Notes: generated by a model from the sequence alone, not told the origin. DNA of 64,000 nucleotides from Pseudomonadota bacterium (GCA_029572955.1 JAKPQE010000118.1:1-64000), one strand, 5' to 3'; shown: positions 31,520 to 40,460, counted from the stretch's first letter. Made by a program: numbers and translations.

Positions 31520-32050
31520 ATGGGCGATTTGTGGGTGTTCGGCTACGGCTCGCTGATGTGGCGGCCGGGTTTCGCCTTCGAGGCGGCGGTGCCGGCGCTG
31601 CTGCACGGTGCGCATCGGTCGCTCTGCGTCTACAGCCACGTCCATCGCGGCACGCCGGAGCGGCCGGGGCTGGTGCTCGGTCTCGACGCCGGAGGCTCGT
31701 GCCGCGGCGTCGCTTTCCGCGTCGCCGACGGGCAGGCGGACGAGACGGTCGCCTATCTGAGGGCGCGCGAGCAGGTGACGATGATCTATCGCGAGGCGGT
31801 GCGGCCGGTGCGGCTCGCCGACGGCAGCCGCGAACGGGTGGCGGCGCTCACCTATCTCGTCGATCCGACGCATCGGCAATATGCCGGCGTGTTGTCGCTC
31901 GAGGCGCAGCTTGCCCATGTCGCCGAAAGTGCCGGGCAGTCGGGTCCGAACCGCGACTACGTGCTGAATACCGTTGCCCATCTCGAGGAGATGGGCATCC
32001 ACGACAGCAGTCTCACGCGGATCGCCGAGCGACTGAAAAACGGGGCTTGA
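31520..32050 (+). CDS. ChaC-type gamma-glutamylcyclotransferase
   Basis: 176 residues from ATG 31520. Opens with the glutamyl-cyclotransferase loop WVFGYGSLMWRPGF, then GVAFRVADGQADETVAYLRA and EQVTMIYREAVRPV, whose first Glu is the expected catalytic residue. ChaC enzymes split glutathione to 5-oxoproline and Cys-Gly. Full length; convergent with the next gene. Confidence 0.93.
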   Translation: MGDLWVFGYGSLMWRPGFAFEAAVPALLHGAHRSLCVYSHVHRGTPERPGLVLGLDAGGSCRGVAFRVADGQADETVAYLRAREQVTMIYREAVRPVRLADGSRERVAALTYLVDPTHRQYAGVLSLEAQLAHVAESAGQSGPNRDYVLNTVAHLEEMGIHDSSLTRIAERLKNGA

Positions 32051-32080
32051 GCGGCGGCAAGATCGGAATCGGGCGGCGAA

Positions 32081-32428
32081 TCAGGCGGCGGAAATGTCGT
32101 CGATGACGCGGCGACGTTCCTCGCGGCTTTCGGCGAGGAGATGGATATGGGCGTCGGCGGCGCGGCGCATCCAGCTCTCGAAGGCGCGGCGGGCGCGCTC
32201 GGCATCGTTGGGCTCGCCGTCGAGGGCGCCGACCCAGATGATCTGGCGGGTACCGGACCCGCTCTTCTCGGAAAGAACGACGACCACGTCGCGGAAGGTC
32301 GGCAGATCGTCGAGGTCGACCGAACTGAAGAGATAACGCCGACCGGACGCGCCCTTGAGGTAACGGAACTTGTCGCCGAGGCCGGTGGCTTCGATCGTCG
32401 GGGGCGTGTCGAGGTCGATGGTCGTCAT
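32081..32428 (-). CDS. Small protein of unknown function, probable SOS gene
   Basis: 115 residues, ATG behind GGAG. Soluble, mixed alpha/beta: GLGDKFRYLKGASGRRYLFS, then FRDVVVVLSEK, IIWVGALDGEPNDAERARRA, ending in a charged helix (LLAESREERRRVIDDI). I do not recognise the family, although it looks like a conserved alphaproteobacterial protein. It is a single-gene unit (convergent with chaC, plsC ends 200 bp upstream). Its start is 21 bp downstream of a LexA-type box, so it may be induced by DNA damage. Confidence 0.75.
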   Translation of the reverse strand: MTTIDLDTPPTIEATGLGDKFRYLKGASGRRYLFSSVDLDDLPTFRDVVVVLSEKSGSGTRQIIWVGALDGEPNDAERARRAFESWMRRAADAHIHLLAESREERRRVIDDISAA

Positions 32429-32448
32429 GTCGTGCTCCGTTCCAGTGA

Positions 32449-32474
32449 GAACAAAAGTAGAACAACTTTTGTTC
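32449..32474 (-). promoter_or_regulatory. LexA-type box within a 10-bp inverted repeat
   Basis: On the minus strand the sequence is GTTC-TACTTTT-GTTC (32449-32463), matching the alphaproteobacterial LexA consensus GTTC-N7-GTTC. It is part of a longer perfect inverted repeat: GAACAAAAGT (32449-32458) and ACTTTTGTTC (32465-32474), spacer 6. It lies just upstream of the 115-residue gene. The rest of the 201-bp gap to plsC (32429-32629) shows nothing else. Confidence 0.65.
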
Positions 32475-32629
32475 CGGCGCAACTGGAAAACGTCTCACTT
32501 CCGATATGGCTTCCAAGCCCCGATTCTTGAAGGCAAATTGTGTTCAAATTTCCGTCAGGGGAAGGTGAGGCGGCATCGTCCGGCCTGTGGAAAGCCTGTG
32601 GACAATACGGGACTCGCGTGTGGCCGGCA

Positions 32630-33397
32630 CTATTTCGCGGCGCGGTTCTTCATGATCTCGACGGCCAGCGGCGGCGGGTTCGGCGCGGCGGCGGCCTCGG
32701 CGATCAGCCGGTCGGAGGCGGTCTCGATGCGTTCCTGGAGCGTTGCCAGGAACTCGTCGGTGGAAAGGCCCGGGCCGATCGGTTCGAGGAACTCCATGAC
32801 GACGGTGCCGGGATAGCGCAGGAACTTGCGGCGCGGCCAGAACAGGCCGGAATTGAGGGCGACCGGGACGACCGTCGCGCCGGTCTCGCGATAGAGGTGG
32901 GCGACGCCGTATTTGTAGGCGGGCTCGGCACCGGCCGGGCGGCGGGTGCCTTCCGGGAAGATCATGATCTGGCGGCCGCCGGCGATCTCCGCGACGGCCC
33001 GCTGGGTCATCGCCTTCAGCGCCACCGAGCGCTTGCCGCGATTGACCGGAATCTGGCGCATCTTCTTCAGATACCAGCCGAAACCCGGGATCCACATCAG
33101 CTCGCGCTTGAGGATGTAGGTCGGATCGGGAAACAGCGGCACCAGCGCGAAGGTCTCGAAGAAGGACTGGTGCTTGGCCGCGACGATATAGCCGCCGTCG
33201 GGAATGTGCTCGCGGCCGCGGATCTCGTAGCCGGTGCCGGCCAGCACCTTCTGCAGCCAGAGCGAGGAGCGGCACCAGCCGTGGATCCCGTTCCAGGCGA
33301 TCGAGCGCGGCACCAGGAGCGTCGGCAGGAGCACGATGATCCAGAAGGCGAGGTTCACGTAGAACGCCACGTTGAAGAGGATCGAGCGGAGAATCAT
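32630..33397 (-). CDS. plsC: 1-acyl-sn-glycerol-3-phosphate acyltransferase
   Basis: 255 residues. An N-terminal hydrophobic helix (ILFNVAFYVNLAFWIIVLLP) anchors it to the inner membrane. Acyltransferase motifs: AKHQSFFET (HX4D variant with Glu) at about 75-83, then IPVNRGK and IMIFPEGTRRPAG. It adds the second acyl chain in phosphatidate synthesis. Start ATG 33397. Confidence 0.93.
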   Translation of the reverse strand: MILRSILFNVAFYVNLAFWIIVLLPTLLVPRSIAWNGIHGWCRSSLWLQKVLAGTGYEIRGREHIPDGGYIVAAKHQSFFETFALVPLFPDPTYILKRELMWIPGFGWYLKKMRQIPVNRGKRSVALKAMTQRAVAEIAGGRQIMIFPEGTRRPAGAEPAYKYGVAHLYRETGATVVPVALNSGLFWPRRKFLRYPGTVVMEFLEPIGPGLSTDEFLATLQERIETASDRLIAEAAAAPNPPPLAVEIMKNRAAK

Positions 33398-33429
33398 CGA
33401 TCTTTGCGACACCAGACGAGAATTGGAAT

Positions 33430-34122
33430 TCAACGGGCGGCGGCAGCCGTGACCATTGCCGGAGCCTCGCGGGCCTCGAGGACGACGCGCAGGCGGGCGG
33501 CAATATACTTGAGGTACTCGGCGAAAAGAAGCTTGGCGGTCGCCGGTTTCTGCCACCAGCGATCGAGCCGCAGGCTGTCGACGACGACCGGGTAAGGCAC
33601 GAGATCGGCCGCCGGCATGACACGGCGGAATTCGGCGAGCGAGCGGGGCATGTGATAGGCGCTGGTCACGACGATCAGCGAATCGTAGCCGCGGACGCGG
33701 AGCCATCGCGCGGTCTCGTCGGCATTGCCGGCGGTGTCGAGGGCGCGATGGTCGAGATCGATGCAGCAGTCGACGAGCGAGGGCGCGGCGCCGCTGAGGC
33801 GGGCGATGGTGCGGGCGCTGGTGCGCGGATGGACGCCGGAGATGAGCAGGCGATGGGCCCTACCCTCGGCGAGCAGGCGCACCGCTTCGTCGATACGCTC
33901 CGAGCCGCCGGTCAGGGCGACGGCGGCATCGGCGGCAGCGGCCGGGTCCGGCTCCATCGTCGAGATCTGATGGGCAAAGACGAGGAAGCCGAAAACGAGG
34001 AAAAGCGCCACCGCGAGAGCGACCGCCGCGACGCCGAGCGCCATCTGGCGGAGAACCCGCCCGATGTGCAATTGCGGTCCGGTCAACTCGACCGGGCCCG
34101 GCATGTCGGTTTCGGCGATCAT
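33430..34122 (-). CDS. YdcF-like (DUF218) protein
   Basis: 230 residues from ATG 34122. One membrane helix (MALGVAAVALAVALFLVFGFLVF), then a DUF218 alpha/beta domain: DAAVALTGGSERIDEAVRLLAEGRAHRLLISG, ALDTAGNADETARWL and LIVVTSAYHMPRSLAEF. Related E. coli proteins (YdcF, ElyC/SanA) act in envelope biogenesis. It lies between plsC and ftsX on the same strand. Confidence 0.9.
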   Translation of the reverse strand: MIAETDMPGPVELTGPQLHIGRVLRQMALGVAAVALAVALFLVFGFLVFAHQISTMEPDPAAAADAAVALTGGSERIDEAVRLLAEGRAHRLLISGVHPRTSARTIARLSGAAPSLVDCCIDLDHRALDTAGNADETARWLRVRGYDSLIVVTSAYHMPRSLAEFRRVMPAADLVPYPVVVDSLRLDRWWQKPATAKLLFAEYLKYIAARLRVVLEAREAPAMVTAAAAR

Positions 34123-34261
34123 CGTCTGCGGCGTTCCGATCCTTGCGCGCGTCTTGCGGGAGCCGGCCGGCTTCCCGTCGCTGGAAAGTCCAGTTTGGCC
34201 AATTTCGACGAGGAATGCGACAAGCTCAAGGCCTGCCGCGGCGGCCAAGCGTGGCATGGCG

Positions 34262-35260
34262 TCACGACAGGTCGGCAAGATGGCGCTGCACCGTGAAGCG
34301 GGAGGTCGCGGCGGTCAGCACGGCGATCAGGAAGATGACACCGAGGGCGCCGAAATAGCCGATGGCGCCGACCGAAAAGCCGCCGAAAAGGGCGTTGACC
34401 TGGGCGGCGCCGGGCGAGCCGAGAGTCTCGCCCGAGAGCCAGTTGCCGAGGGCGAAGAGCAGCATGGCGATGCCGCCGCCGGCAACGCCGCCCTTGAGGC
34501 CGAGCAGCATGAAATGACGCTGGAACTCGCCGGCGATGAAGCCGTCCTCGGCGCCGACGAGATGCAGCACCTCGATGACGTCGCGGTTGCCGGCCATGGC
34601 GCCGCGGGTGGCGAAGATGACGCTGAGGACGGTCGCGGTCAGCACGAGGCTGAAGACGCCGATGCCGATGAAGACGGTGGTGCGGGCCATCGAGGCGAGC
34701 CGGTCGGTCCAGACCCGGTGGTCGTCGAGGCTGGCGCCGCGGACGTCGGCAAGGGCGTTGCGCAGGGCGGTGAAGTCGACGGCGCGCGGGTCCGCGACCG
34801 CGATCACGACGAGGCGCGGCACCGGCAGGCCGGCGATGTCGAGACCGGCGCCGAGCCAGGGTTCGAGCAGCTTGTTGGTCTCGTCGGCCGAAACGATGCG
34901 GGCGCTGTCGATGCCCGGCGCGGCGCGGGCGATCTCGGCGGCGCGGGCAAGCTCGGCCTCGATGTCGATGCCCTCGATCGGGCGGACCTGGATGGTCACT
35001 TCGCGGGCGATGTCGCTCTGCCAGTCGCTCGCGGCGTCGCGCACGATCGAGACGGCGCCGACCGTGAGGCAGGCAAGGAAGCTCATGATGGCGACGACCA
35101 GCATCAGCGCGTTGCCGGCGATCGATTTCGGCGGGACGATCGCGACCGGCCCACGGCCATGGAGTTCCGGTCCGGCGATCTCCGGCGCCGGCGTCGCATC
35201 GGCCTCGGCCTTGCGGTCGCGGCGCCCGTTCATCGCTGCCTTTTTCCTGCCCTTCACCAT
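34262..35260 (-). CDS. ftsX: Cell division protein FtsX
   Basis: 332 residues, four-helix membrane partner of FtsE. N-terminal cytoplasmic part, first helix ALMLVVAIMSFLACLTVGAVS, a periplasmic domain (about 70-190), then three helices typical of the FtsX permease end. The ATG at 35260 is 7 bp after the ftsE stop. The FtsEX complex controls septal peptidoglycan hydrolases. Confidence 0.94.
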   Translation of the reverse strand: MVKGRKKAAMNGRRDRKAEADATPAPEIAGPELHGRGPVAIVPPKSIAGNALMLVVAIMSFLACLTVGAVSIVRDAASDWQSDIAREVTIQVRPIEGIDIEAELARAAEIARAAPGIDSARIVSADETNKLLEPWLGAGLDIAGLPVPRLVVIAVADPRAVDFTALRNALADVRGASLDDHRVWTDRLASMARTTVFIGIGVFSLVLTATVLSVIFATRGAMAGNRDVIEVLHLVGAEDGFIAGEFQRHFMLLGLKGGVAGGGIAMLLFALGNWLSGETLGSPGAAQVNALFGGFSVGAIGYFGALGVIFLIAVLTAATSRFTVQRHLADLS

Positions 35261-35267
35261 CGCCGGC

Positions 35268-35945
35268 TCAATCGTAGATCTCGTGGATGTGGATCTGGCC
35301 GTCGTCGAGCACGAGGCGCCGGGCCTCGTAGCGGTCGAGCAGCGACAGGTCGTGGGTGGCGATGACGACGGCCGTGCCGGTCTTGTGCAGCTCGATGAAC
35401 AGCCGCAGCAGGCGCTGGGCGAGCTGGGCGTCGACATTGCCGGTCGGCTCGTCGGCGAGCAGCAGCTCGGGCTGGCCGATGACGGCGCGGGCGATCGCGG
35501 CGCGCTGTTTCTCGCCGCCCGAGAGCACCGGCGGCAGCACGTGCATGCGCTCGCCGAGGCCGACCCATTCGAGCAGCTCCTTGACGTCGGCGCGGTAGGT
35601 GGTCTCGTCCTTGCCCTGGACGCGCAGCGGCAGGGCGACGTTCTCGAAGGTGGTCAGGTGGTCGAGCAGGCGGAAATCCTGGAACACCATGCCGATACGC
35701 CGGCGCAGGGCGGGCAGATCGCCCTTCGGCAGGGTCTGGGTGTCGCGGCCGAAGGCGGTGATGAGGCCGCGGCTCGGCTTCAGCGACAGGAAGAACAGGC
35801 GCAGCAGCGTCGTCTTGCCGGCGCCGGACGGTCCGGTCAGGTACTGGAACGAGCCCGGGGCGATATGGAAACTGAGATCGCGCAGGATCTCCGGACCCAT
35901 GCCGTAGCGATGCCCGACATTCTCGAACCGGATCACCTTTTCCAC
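35268..35945 (-). CDS. ftsE: Cell division ATP-binding protein FtsE
   Basis: 225 residues, ABC ATPase. Walker A GPSGAGKTT (38-46, K44), Q loop VFQDFRLL, signature LSGGEKQR, Walker B LLLADEPTGN, H loop IATHD. First gene of an ftsE-ftsX unit; two CtrA-type boxes lie in its upstream region. Confidence 0.97.
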   Translation of the reverse strand: MEKVIRFENVGHRYGMGPEILRDLSFHIAPGSFQYLTGPSGAGKTTLLRLFFLSLKPSRGLITAFGRDTQTLPKGDLPALRRRIGMVFQDFRLLDHLTTFENVALPLRVQGKDETTYRADVKELLEWVGLGERMHVLPPVLSGGEKQRAAIARAVIGQPELLLADEPTGNVDAQLAQRLLRLFIELHKTGTAVVIATHDLSLLDRYEARRLVLDDGQIHIHEIYD

Positions 35946-35985
35946 CTCTCCATGGCTTCTGGCGGCCAGATTGCGCGGGTGCGCG

Positions 35986-36001
35986 TTAACGCCTCATTAA
36001 C
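35986..36001. promoter_or_regulatory. CtrA-type box, perfect match
   Basis: TTAA-CGCCTCA-TTAAC fits the full CtrA consensus TTAA-N7-TTAAC. It is 41 bp upstream of the ftsE start codon and 115 bp upstream of the divergent zinc-ribbon gene. Confidence 0.6.
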
Positions 36002-36040
36002 GCTGACCGCCCCGGCGCGCCTGCATGAATCCCGATCCGG

Positions 36041-36056
36041 TTATCAATCCGTTAAC
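36041..36056. promoter_or_regulatory. CtrA-type box, one mismatch
   Basis: TTAT-CAATCCG-TTAAC differs from the CtrA consensus by one base in the first half. It lies 60 bp before the zinc-ribbon gene start and 55 bp from the perfect site, in the same ftsE / zinc-ribbon gap (35946-36115). Confidence 0.5.
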
Positions 36057-36115
36057 GTGTCGGGCAATAGTTTCGGCTGGTCCTTATCCGGAAGCGACGA
36101 CGGCCGATTCGTTCC

Positions 36116-36961
36116 ATGAAGATAACCTGTCCGGAGTGCCAGACCTCCTATGCGCTGCCCGAAGACGCCATCGGCGAGGATGGGCGGCGGGTGCAGTGCG
36201 CTTCCTGCGGCACCAAATGGCTGGCCTTTCCCGATCCCGAGGCCGAGGCGCCGGAGGCAGAGGACGCCTTCGAGGCGGCCGGGGCGGATGCCGATCCCTT
36301 CGCCGAGTTCGACCTGGCGGGCGAGGATGGCGACCCAGCCGAGGACGAGCCGCACGACGATTTCCACGAAGCGCTGAGCGAGCGGGACGAGGCCCCGACG
36401 ATCGACGGCGAGCATGCCCATCTCGACGTCGACCGGCCGGGCGAGGACATCGAGTCGCTGGCGCGCGGCAAGAAGCGACGCTTCGGCAGACCCTCGGCGG
36501 TCGCCGCCGGCCTGAAGGGCCGCGGCGCGCGCATCGGCCTTGCCGCCGCCGCGGCGCTGCTCGTTCTCGCCGTGCCGCTGCGCGAGCAGATCGTCACGGT
36601 CGTGCCCGATCTTGCCGGGCTTTTCGAAGTCGTCGGCCTCGACGTCAATCTGCGCGGCCTCGCCTTCGACAATGTGAAGACGACGCAGGGCTACGAAAAC
36701 GGCGTTCCCTTCCTCCTCGTCGAGGGCGAGATCGAGAACGTCACCGGCAAGGCCGTCGCGGTGCCGTCGATGCGGTTCGCGATCCGCACGGTCGACCGGC
36801 GCGAGATCTATGCCTGGACCATGCCCTCGAAGAAGGGCCTCCTGGCGGAAGGCGAACGCACCCCGTTCCGCACCCGCGTGGCCGCTCCGCCGGCCGGCGG
36901 CGTCGACGTGCAGGTCCGCTTCACCGATACCGACCGGCGCCAGGCGAGCCTCAGCCAATGA
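36116..36961 (+). CDS. MJ0042-type zinc-ribbon membrane protein (DUF3426-like)
   Basis: 281 residues. N-terminal zinc ribbon CPECQTSYALP ... VQCASCGTKW (C5, C8, C28, C31). A long acidic stretch (about 40-110) leads to one membrane helix (IGLAAAAALLVLAVPL), then a DUF3426-like beta domain: GYENGVPFLLVEGEIENVTGKAVAVP and FRTRVAAPPAGGVDVQVRF. Function unknown; conserved next to ftsE in Rhizobiales. Stop overlaps hpt by ATGA. Confidence 0.88.
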   Translation: MKITCPECQTSYALPEDAIGEDGRRVQCASCGTKWLAFPDPEAEAPEAEDAFEAAGADADPFAEFDLAGEDGDPAEDEPHDDFHEALSERDEAPTIDGEHAHLDVDRPGEDIESLARGKKRRFGRPSAVAAGLKGRGARIGLAAAAALLVLAVPLREQIVTVVPDLAGLFEVVGLDVNLRGLAFDNVKTTQGYENGVPFLLVEGEIENVTGKAVAVPSMRFAIRTVDRREIYAWTMPSKKGLLAEGERTPFRTRVAAPPAGGVDVQVRFTDTDRRQASLSQ

Positions 36962-37512
36962 GCCAGACCCTCGAGACATCGATCCGCATGCTCTACGACG
37001 GTTCGGCGATCGCCGACCGGGTCGACCGGCTCGCCGCGGCGATCGCCGCCAATCACACGCGCGACCGGCTGATCGTCGCGATCCTCAAGGGCAGCTTCGT
37101 CTTCGCCGCCGATCTGATGCGCGCGCTGATGCGGTCCGGGGTCGATGCCGACATCGATTTCCTGCGCCTGTCGAGCTACGGCCAGGGTATCGAGTCGAGC
37201 GGCACGGTGACCGTGCTCTGCGACGTCGCGACCGACGTCGCGGGTCGCGACATCGTCATTCTCGACGATATTCTCGATACCGGCCGCACGCTCGCCTTCG
37301 CCCGCGACCATCTGCTCGCCCGCGGCGCCCGCTCGATCGAGACGGTGGCGCTGATCGACAAGCCCGGCCGGCGGCAGGTGCACGTCCATGCCGACCATGT
37401 CGGCTTTCGCTGCGAGGACGTCTTCGTCGTCGGCTACGGCATCGACATGGGCCAGCGCTATCGCGGCTTGCCATTCATCGGCCATGTCGTCGAAGATGCG
37501 GCCAGGAGCTGA
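36958..37512 (+). CDS. hpt: Hypoxanthine phosphoribosyltransferase
   Basis: 184 residues, type I PRTase of purine salvage. PRPP motif DIVILDDILDTGRTL; early LIVAILKGSFVFAADLMR gives the PPi loop; GYGIDMGQRYRGLPFIG is the C-terminal base-binding region. ATG overlaps the upstream stop, so it is cotranscribed with the zinc-ribbon gene, and cpdR follows by about 40 bp. Confidence 0.95.
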   Translation: MSQTLETSIRMLYDGSAIADRVDRLAAAIAANHTRDRLIVAILKGSFVFAADLMRALMRSGVDADIDFLRLSSYGQGIESSGTVTVLCDVATDVAGRDIVILDDILDTGRTLAFARDHLLARGARSIETVALIDKPGRRQVHVHADHVGFRCEDVFVVGYGIDMGQRYRGLPFIGHVVEDAARS

Positions 37513-37554
37513 GGGCGCATGCGCCGAGCCGAAGAAGGGAACGGAACGGGACGG

Positions 37555-37944
37555 ATGGGGCGGATACTCTTGACCGAGGACGATGCGTCCGTTCGCGCCT
37601 TCGTCGAGCGCGCGCTGCAGATGGACGGTCACGAGGTGCTGACCGCCGAGGACGGCGCGGAAGGCCTCGAAATCCTCACCCGTGAGGCCGGGCGCTTCGA
37701 CCTGCTGCTCACCGACATCAAGATGCCGGTGATGGACGGCATCGCGCTCGCCCTCTCCGCGGCGCGCGACTTCCCGAAGCTGACGATCCTGCTGATGACC
37801 GGCTATGCCGACCAGCGCGAACGGGCTTCCGGCCTCGAGGCGCTGATCCACGACGTGGTGACGAAGCCCTTCACCCTCGCCGACATCCGAGCGGCGGTCG
37901 CCGATGCGCTCGCGGCCGGCACCTCGCCCGCCGCCGCCAACTAG
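37555..37944 (+). CDS. cpdR: CpdR single-domain response regulator
   Basis: 129 residues. Receiver domain with D9/D10, phosphoacceptor D54 in LLLTDIKMPVMDG, T82 and K104 in VVTKPFTLADI. The sequence MGRILLTEDDASVRAFVERAL and ILLMTGYADQRERASGL is characteristic of CpdR, which in its unphosphorylated form recruits ClpXP for cell-cycle proteolysis, including CtrA in Caulobacter. I chose the ATG at 37555 (family start); an ATG at 37519 would add 12 residues. Its TAG stop shares CTAG with the convergent gene. Confidence 0.92.
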   Translation: MGRILLTEDDASVRAFVERALQMDGHEVLTAEDGAEGLEILTREAGRFDLLLTDIKMPVMDGIALALSAARDFPKLTILLMTGYADQRERASGLEALIHDVVTKPFTLADIRAAVADALAAGTSPAAAN

Positions 37945-40460
37945 TTCCGGCGCAGCAGCCGTTCCAGATAATCGCGCTCGGGTTCGGGCCGGGCCGGCTG
38001 GCCGAGACGGCGGCGGATTTCCTCCAGAATCTGGCGGGCCCGGGCGGCATCGATCTCGTCGGGCACCTCGACGCTGTCGCCGAAGGTCGGCCCCTGCGCG
38101 CGGTCGGGCCGGCCGAGCGGATCCTCGCGGCCGAACGGCCGTCCGGGGCGGCTGCCCATGCCCTGCCGGCGCTGGCGCATGGCCTCGGCGAGACTGCCGG
38201 CGCCCTGGCGCAACAGGTCGAGGGCGTCGCTCTCGTTCTCGATGGCGCGCCCGGTGCGGCCGCGGCGCAGATTGCTGCCGGCGTTGCCCATTTCCTCGCC
38301 GGCCCGGTCGAGTGCCTCGGTCTCGCCGGCGCCGAGCTGGCGCAGGCGCTGCGCGAGCTGGTCGAGCGCCTCGCGGAGCTGCTCCTGCTCACTGGCGATT
38401 TCACCCGACTGGCGCCGCCGCTCCGCTTCGGCCTGGCGGTCGGCGGGTCCGCCGCTTTCGGCCTCCTGCTTCTGCCGGTCGAGCTCGAAGGTGCGGTCGA
38501 GCAGCTCGTTCTGACGGCGAACGAGGTCGCCGAGTTCCTGCATCGCCCGGTTCATCTCCTCGCCGACCGGATCATTGCCGCGGGCATCGCCGGTCTCGAG
38601 GTTCTCCATCATCCGCTGCAGCTCGGACAGCATCTGCCGGGCGGCGTCGCGGGCGCCGCTCCTGGCGAGGTCTTCCATCTGCTTCAGCATGCGGTCGAGG
38701 TCGTCGGGACTGACCATCCGGGCATTCGGGTCGATCGGGGCCGAGGTGTCCGGCTGGCGCTTGGCGAGCGCTTCGGCGAGCTTGGCGAGGGCCTGGCGCA
38801 GCTCCTCGGTGAGGCGGGCGATCTCCTCGTCCGAGGCGCCGTTCTCGAGCGCCTGCATCAGCCGCTCGGCGGCGTCGCGGGCGGCGTCGACCTCGAGCGA
38901 GACGCCGTCGTCCTCGATGCCGAGGGCGATCTGCCACAGGAGGTCGACGATACCGCGCAGGGCATCGTCGGTCTCGGCGGCGAGCAGGCGGGAGCGGGCA
39001 ACGGTGAGGGCGAGGTAGAGGCCCTTGTCCGGCATGAACCGGTCCGGCGCGATCATCAGGGCATCGAGCGCCTCGGCGACGCGATGCGCGGCATTGGCGT
39101 CGAGCGCCAGCCGGCGGCGCTGCTCGACGAGGACCTTGGCGAGGGGATCCTTGAAGCGGCGGGCCGGCAAGTCCATCGCGATCTCGTCGCTCACCCCCTC
39201 CTGGCCGGCCTCGTCGCGGGCGACGAGCGTCATCAGCGCCCGGGCGCCGGCCCAGGGGTGGCTGGTCAGATTGCGGATCGTCTCGGCGCGGGCGGAGCGG
39301 ACGCGGGCCTGCGGCAGGCGCAGGGCAAAGGCGGGCGCCTCGTAGAGCGGCCGCGCACCGGTCGTCCCGCTCGCGTCGGGCGGCAGGCGGAAACGCGCCG
39401 CGGCGGCGACGACGCCGTAGTCGTCCTCGACGCGGTATTTCAGGACGAGTGCGCCGCTCAGCGTTGCCGATGGTTGGTCGAGAACGAGGATCGAGGGGTC
39501 GGCATCGGCGGCAATGGCGAACGACCAGTCGCGCAGTTCGTCACCGTCGCCGGTGACCGTGACGCGGGCGTCGGTGCCGAGCAGGATGCGGTATTCGGCG
39601 AGCGCGGATCCGGCCTTTCCGGTGACCGCGGCCGGTTGCGGCGCGGTGGGTTCCGGCGCGACGGGCCGGGGTCGGCCGTCGGTCGCGAGCGCGACCTCGA
39701 GCGCCATGTCGGCGGGCGCGCGAATGGCGACGAGGCTGCTTTCGGGCGCGGCGATCGGTGCGGCGCCCGCCTCGCCCGGGCCGAGAAGCAGCGGCGCCCG
39801 CCCGGTATAGGCGGGCGGGTTGAGCCAGGCGTCGATCCGCGCCTCGGGGTGCGGCGCGCCGGCGGCGAGGCGAAAGGCGTCGGCGACGAGCGGCCCGTGG
39901 GCACCATCGGCCCGGATCGCCGCGACGACGAGCACGAGAAGGAGAAGGGCGCGCAGCGAATAGGGATCGGTGCGGTCGGCGCGCGGCGAGGGCAGGCCGG
40001 GGCCGAGCCGGCCGACGCTGCCCGCGAGGCGCCGGCGATGGGCGCGCCAGAGCGCGACCGTGCCGCTGTCGGCATCGTTGGAGAGGTGGTCCTCGAGGGT
40101 CGCGAGCGGCCGGCCGACGAGGCCGTTGACGGTTTCGAGGCGGGACAGCGCCTCGTGCCGGCGAGGCCAGCCGAGGCGGCCGAGAGGCGCAAGCGCGGCG
40201 AGCGCGGCAACGACGAAGCCGGCAACGAGGCCGAGGCGCAACAGATCGGGAAGCGCGGCCCAGACGCCGAACCAGGACAGGACGAGGAAGCTGCCGAGAA
40301 CCGTGACGAGCGGCGTCGCGGCGCGCCACAGGCGCTCCCAGAACAGCGCGAGGCCGGCGAAGAAAAGCGTTCGTTCGAGCGCGGCGAGAGGGCGTCCGCC
40401 GCCGCTTCTCGTCCCTTGCTCGCCGGGGTCCGCCGGTTCCATGCCGTCGCCGATCTCCAC
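37941..40460 (-). CDS. TIGR02302/DUF4175 membrane protein
   Basis: 839 residues, typical length for TIGR02302. Two or three N-terminal helices (ATPLVTVLGSFLVLSWFGVW, LLRLGLVAGFVVAALAALA) and one more near 165-185; a large beta-rich periplasmic middle; then a long Gln/Arg/Glu-rich coiled-coil tail from about 560 with repeats such as LAEALAKRQ and MQELGDLVRRQNELL. An alphaproteobacterial protein of unknown function. Start could be residue 7 (MEPADPGEQG). Confidence 0.9.
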   Translation of the reverse strand: MEIGDGMEPADPGEQGTRSGGGRPLAALERTLFFAGLALFWERLWRAATPLVTVLGSFLVLSWFGVWAALPDLLRLGLVAGFVVAALAALAPLGRLGWPRRHEALSRLETVNGLVGRPLATLEDHLSNDADSGTVALWRAHRRRLAGSVGRLGPGLPSPRADRTDPYSLRALLLLVLVVAAIRADGAHGPLVADAFRLAAGAPHPEARIDAWLNPPAYTGRAPLLLGPGEAGAAPIAAPESSLVAIRAPADMALEVALATDGRPRPVAPEPTAPQPAAVTGKAGSALAEYRILLGTDARVTVTGDGDELRDWSFAIAADADPSILVLDQPSATLSGALVLKYRVEDDYGVVAAAARFRLPPDASGTTGARPLYEAPAFALRLPQARVRSARAETIRNLTSHPWAGARALMTLVARDEAGQEGVSDEIAMDLPARRFKDPLAKVLVEQRRRLALDANAAHRVAEALDALMIAPDRFMPDKGLYLALTVARSRLLAAETDDALRGIVDLLWQIALGIEDDGVSLEVDAARDAAERLMQALENGASDEEIARLTEELRQALAKLAEALAKRQPDTSAPIDPNARMVSPDDLDRMLKQMEDLARSGARDAARQMLSELQRMMENLETGDARGNDPVGEEMNRAMQELGDLVRRQNELLDRTFELDRQKQEAESGGPADRQAEAERRRQSGEIASEQEQLREALDQLAQRLRQLGAGETEALDRAGEEMGNAGSNLRRGRTGRAIENESDALDLLRQGAGSLAEAMRQRRQGMGSRPGRPFGREDPLGRPDRAQGPTFGDSVEVPDEIDAARARQILEEIRRRLGQPARPEPERDYLERLLRRN

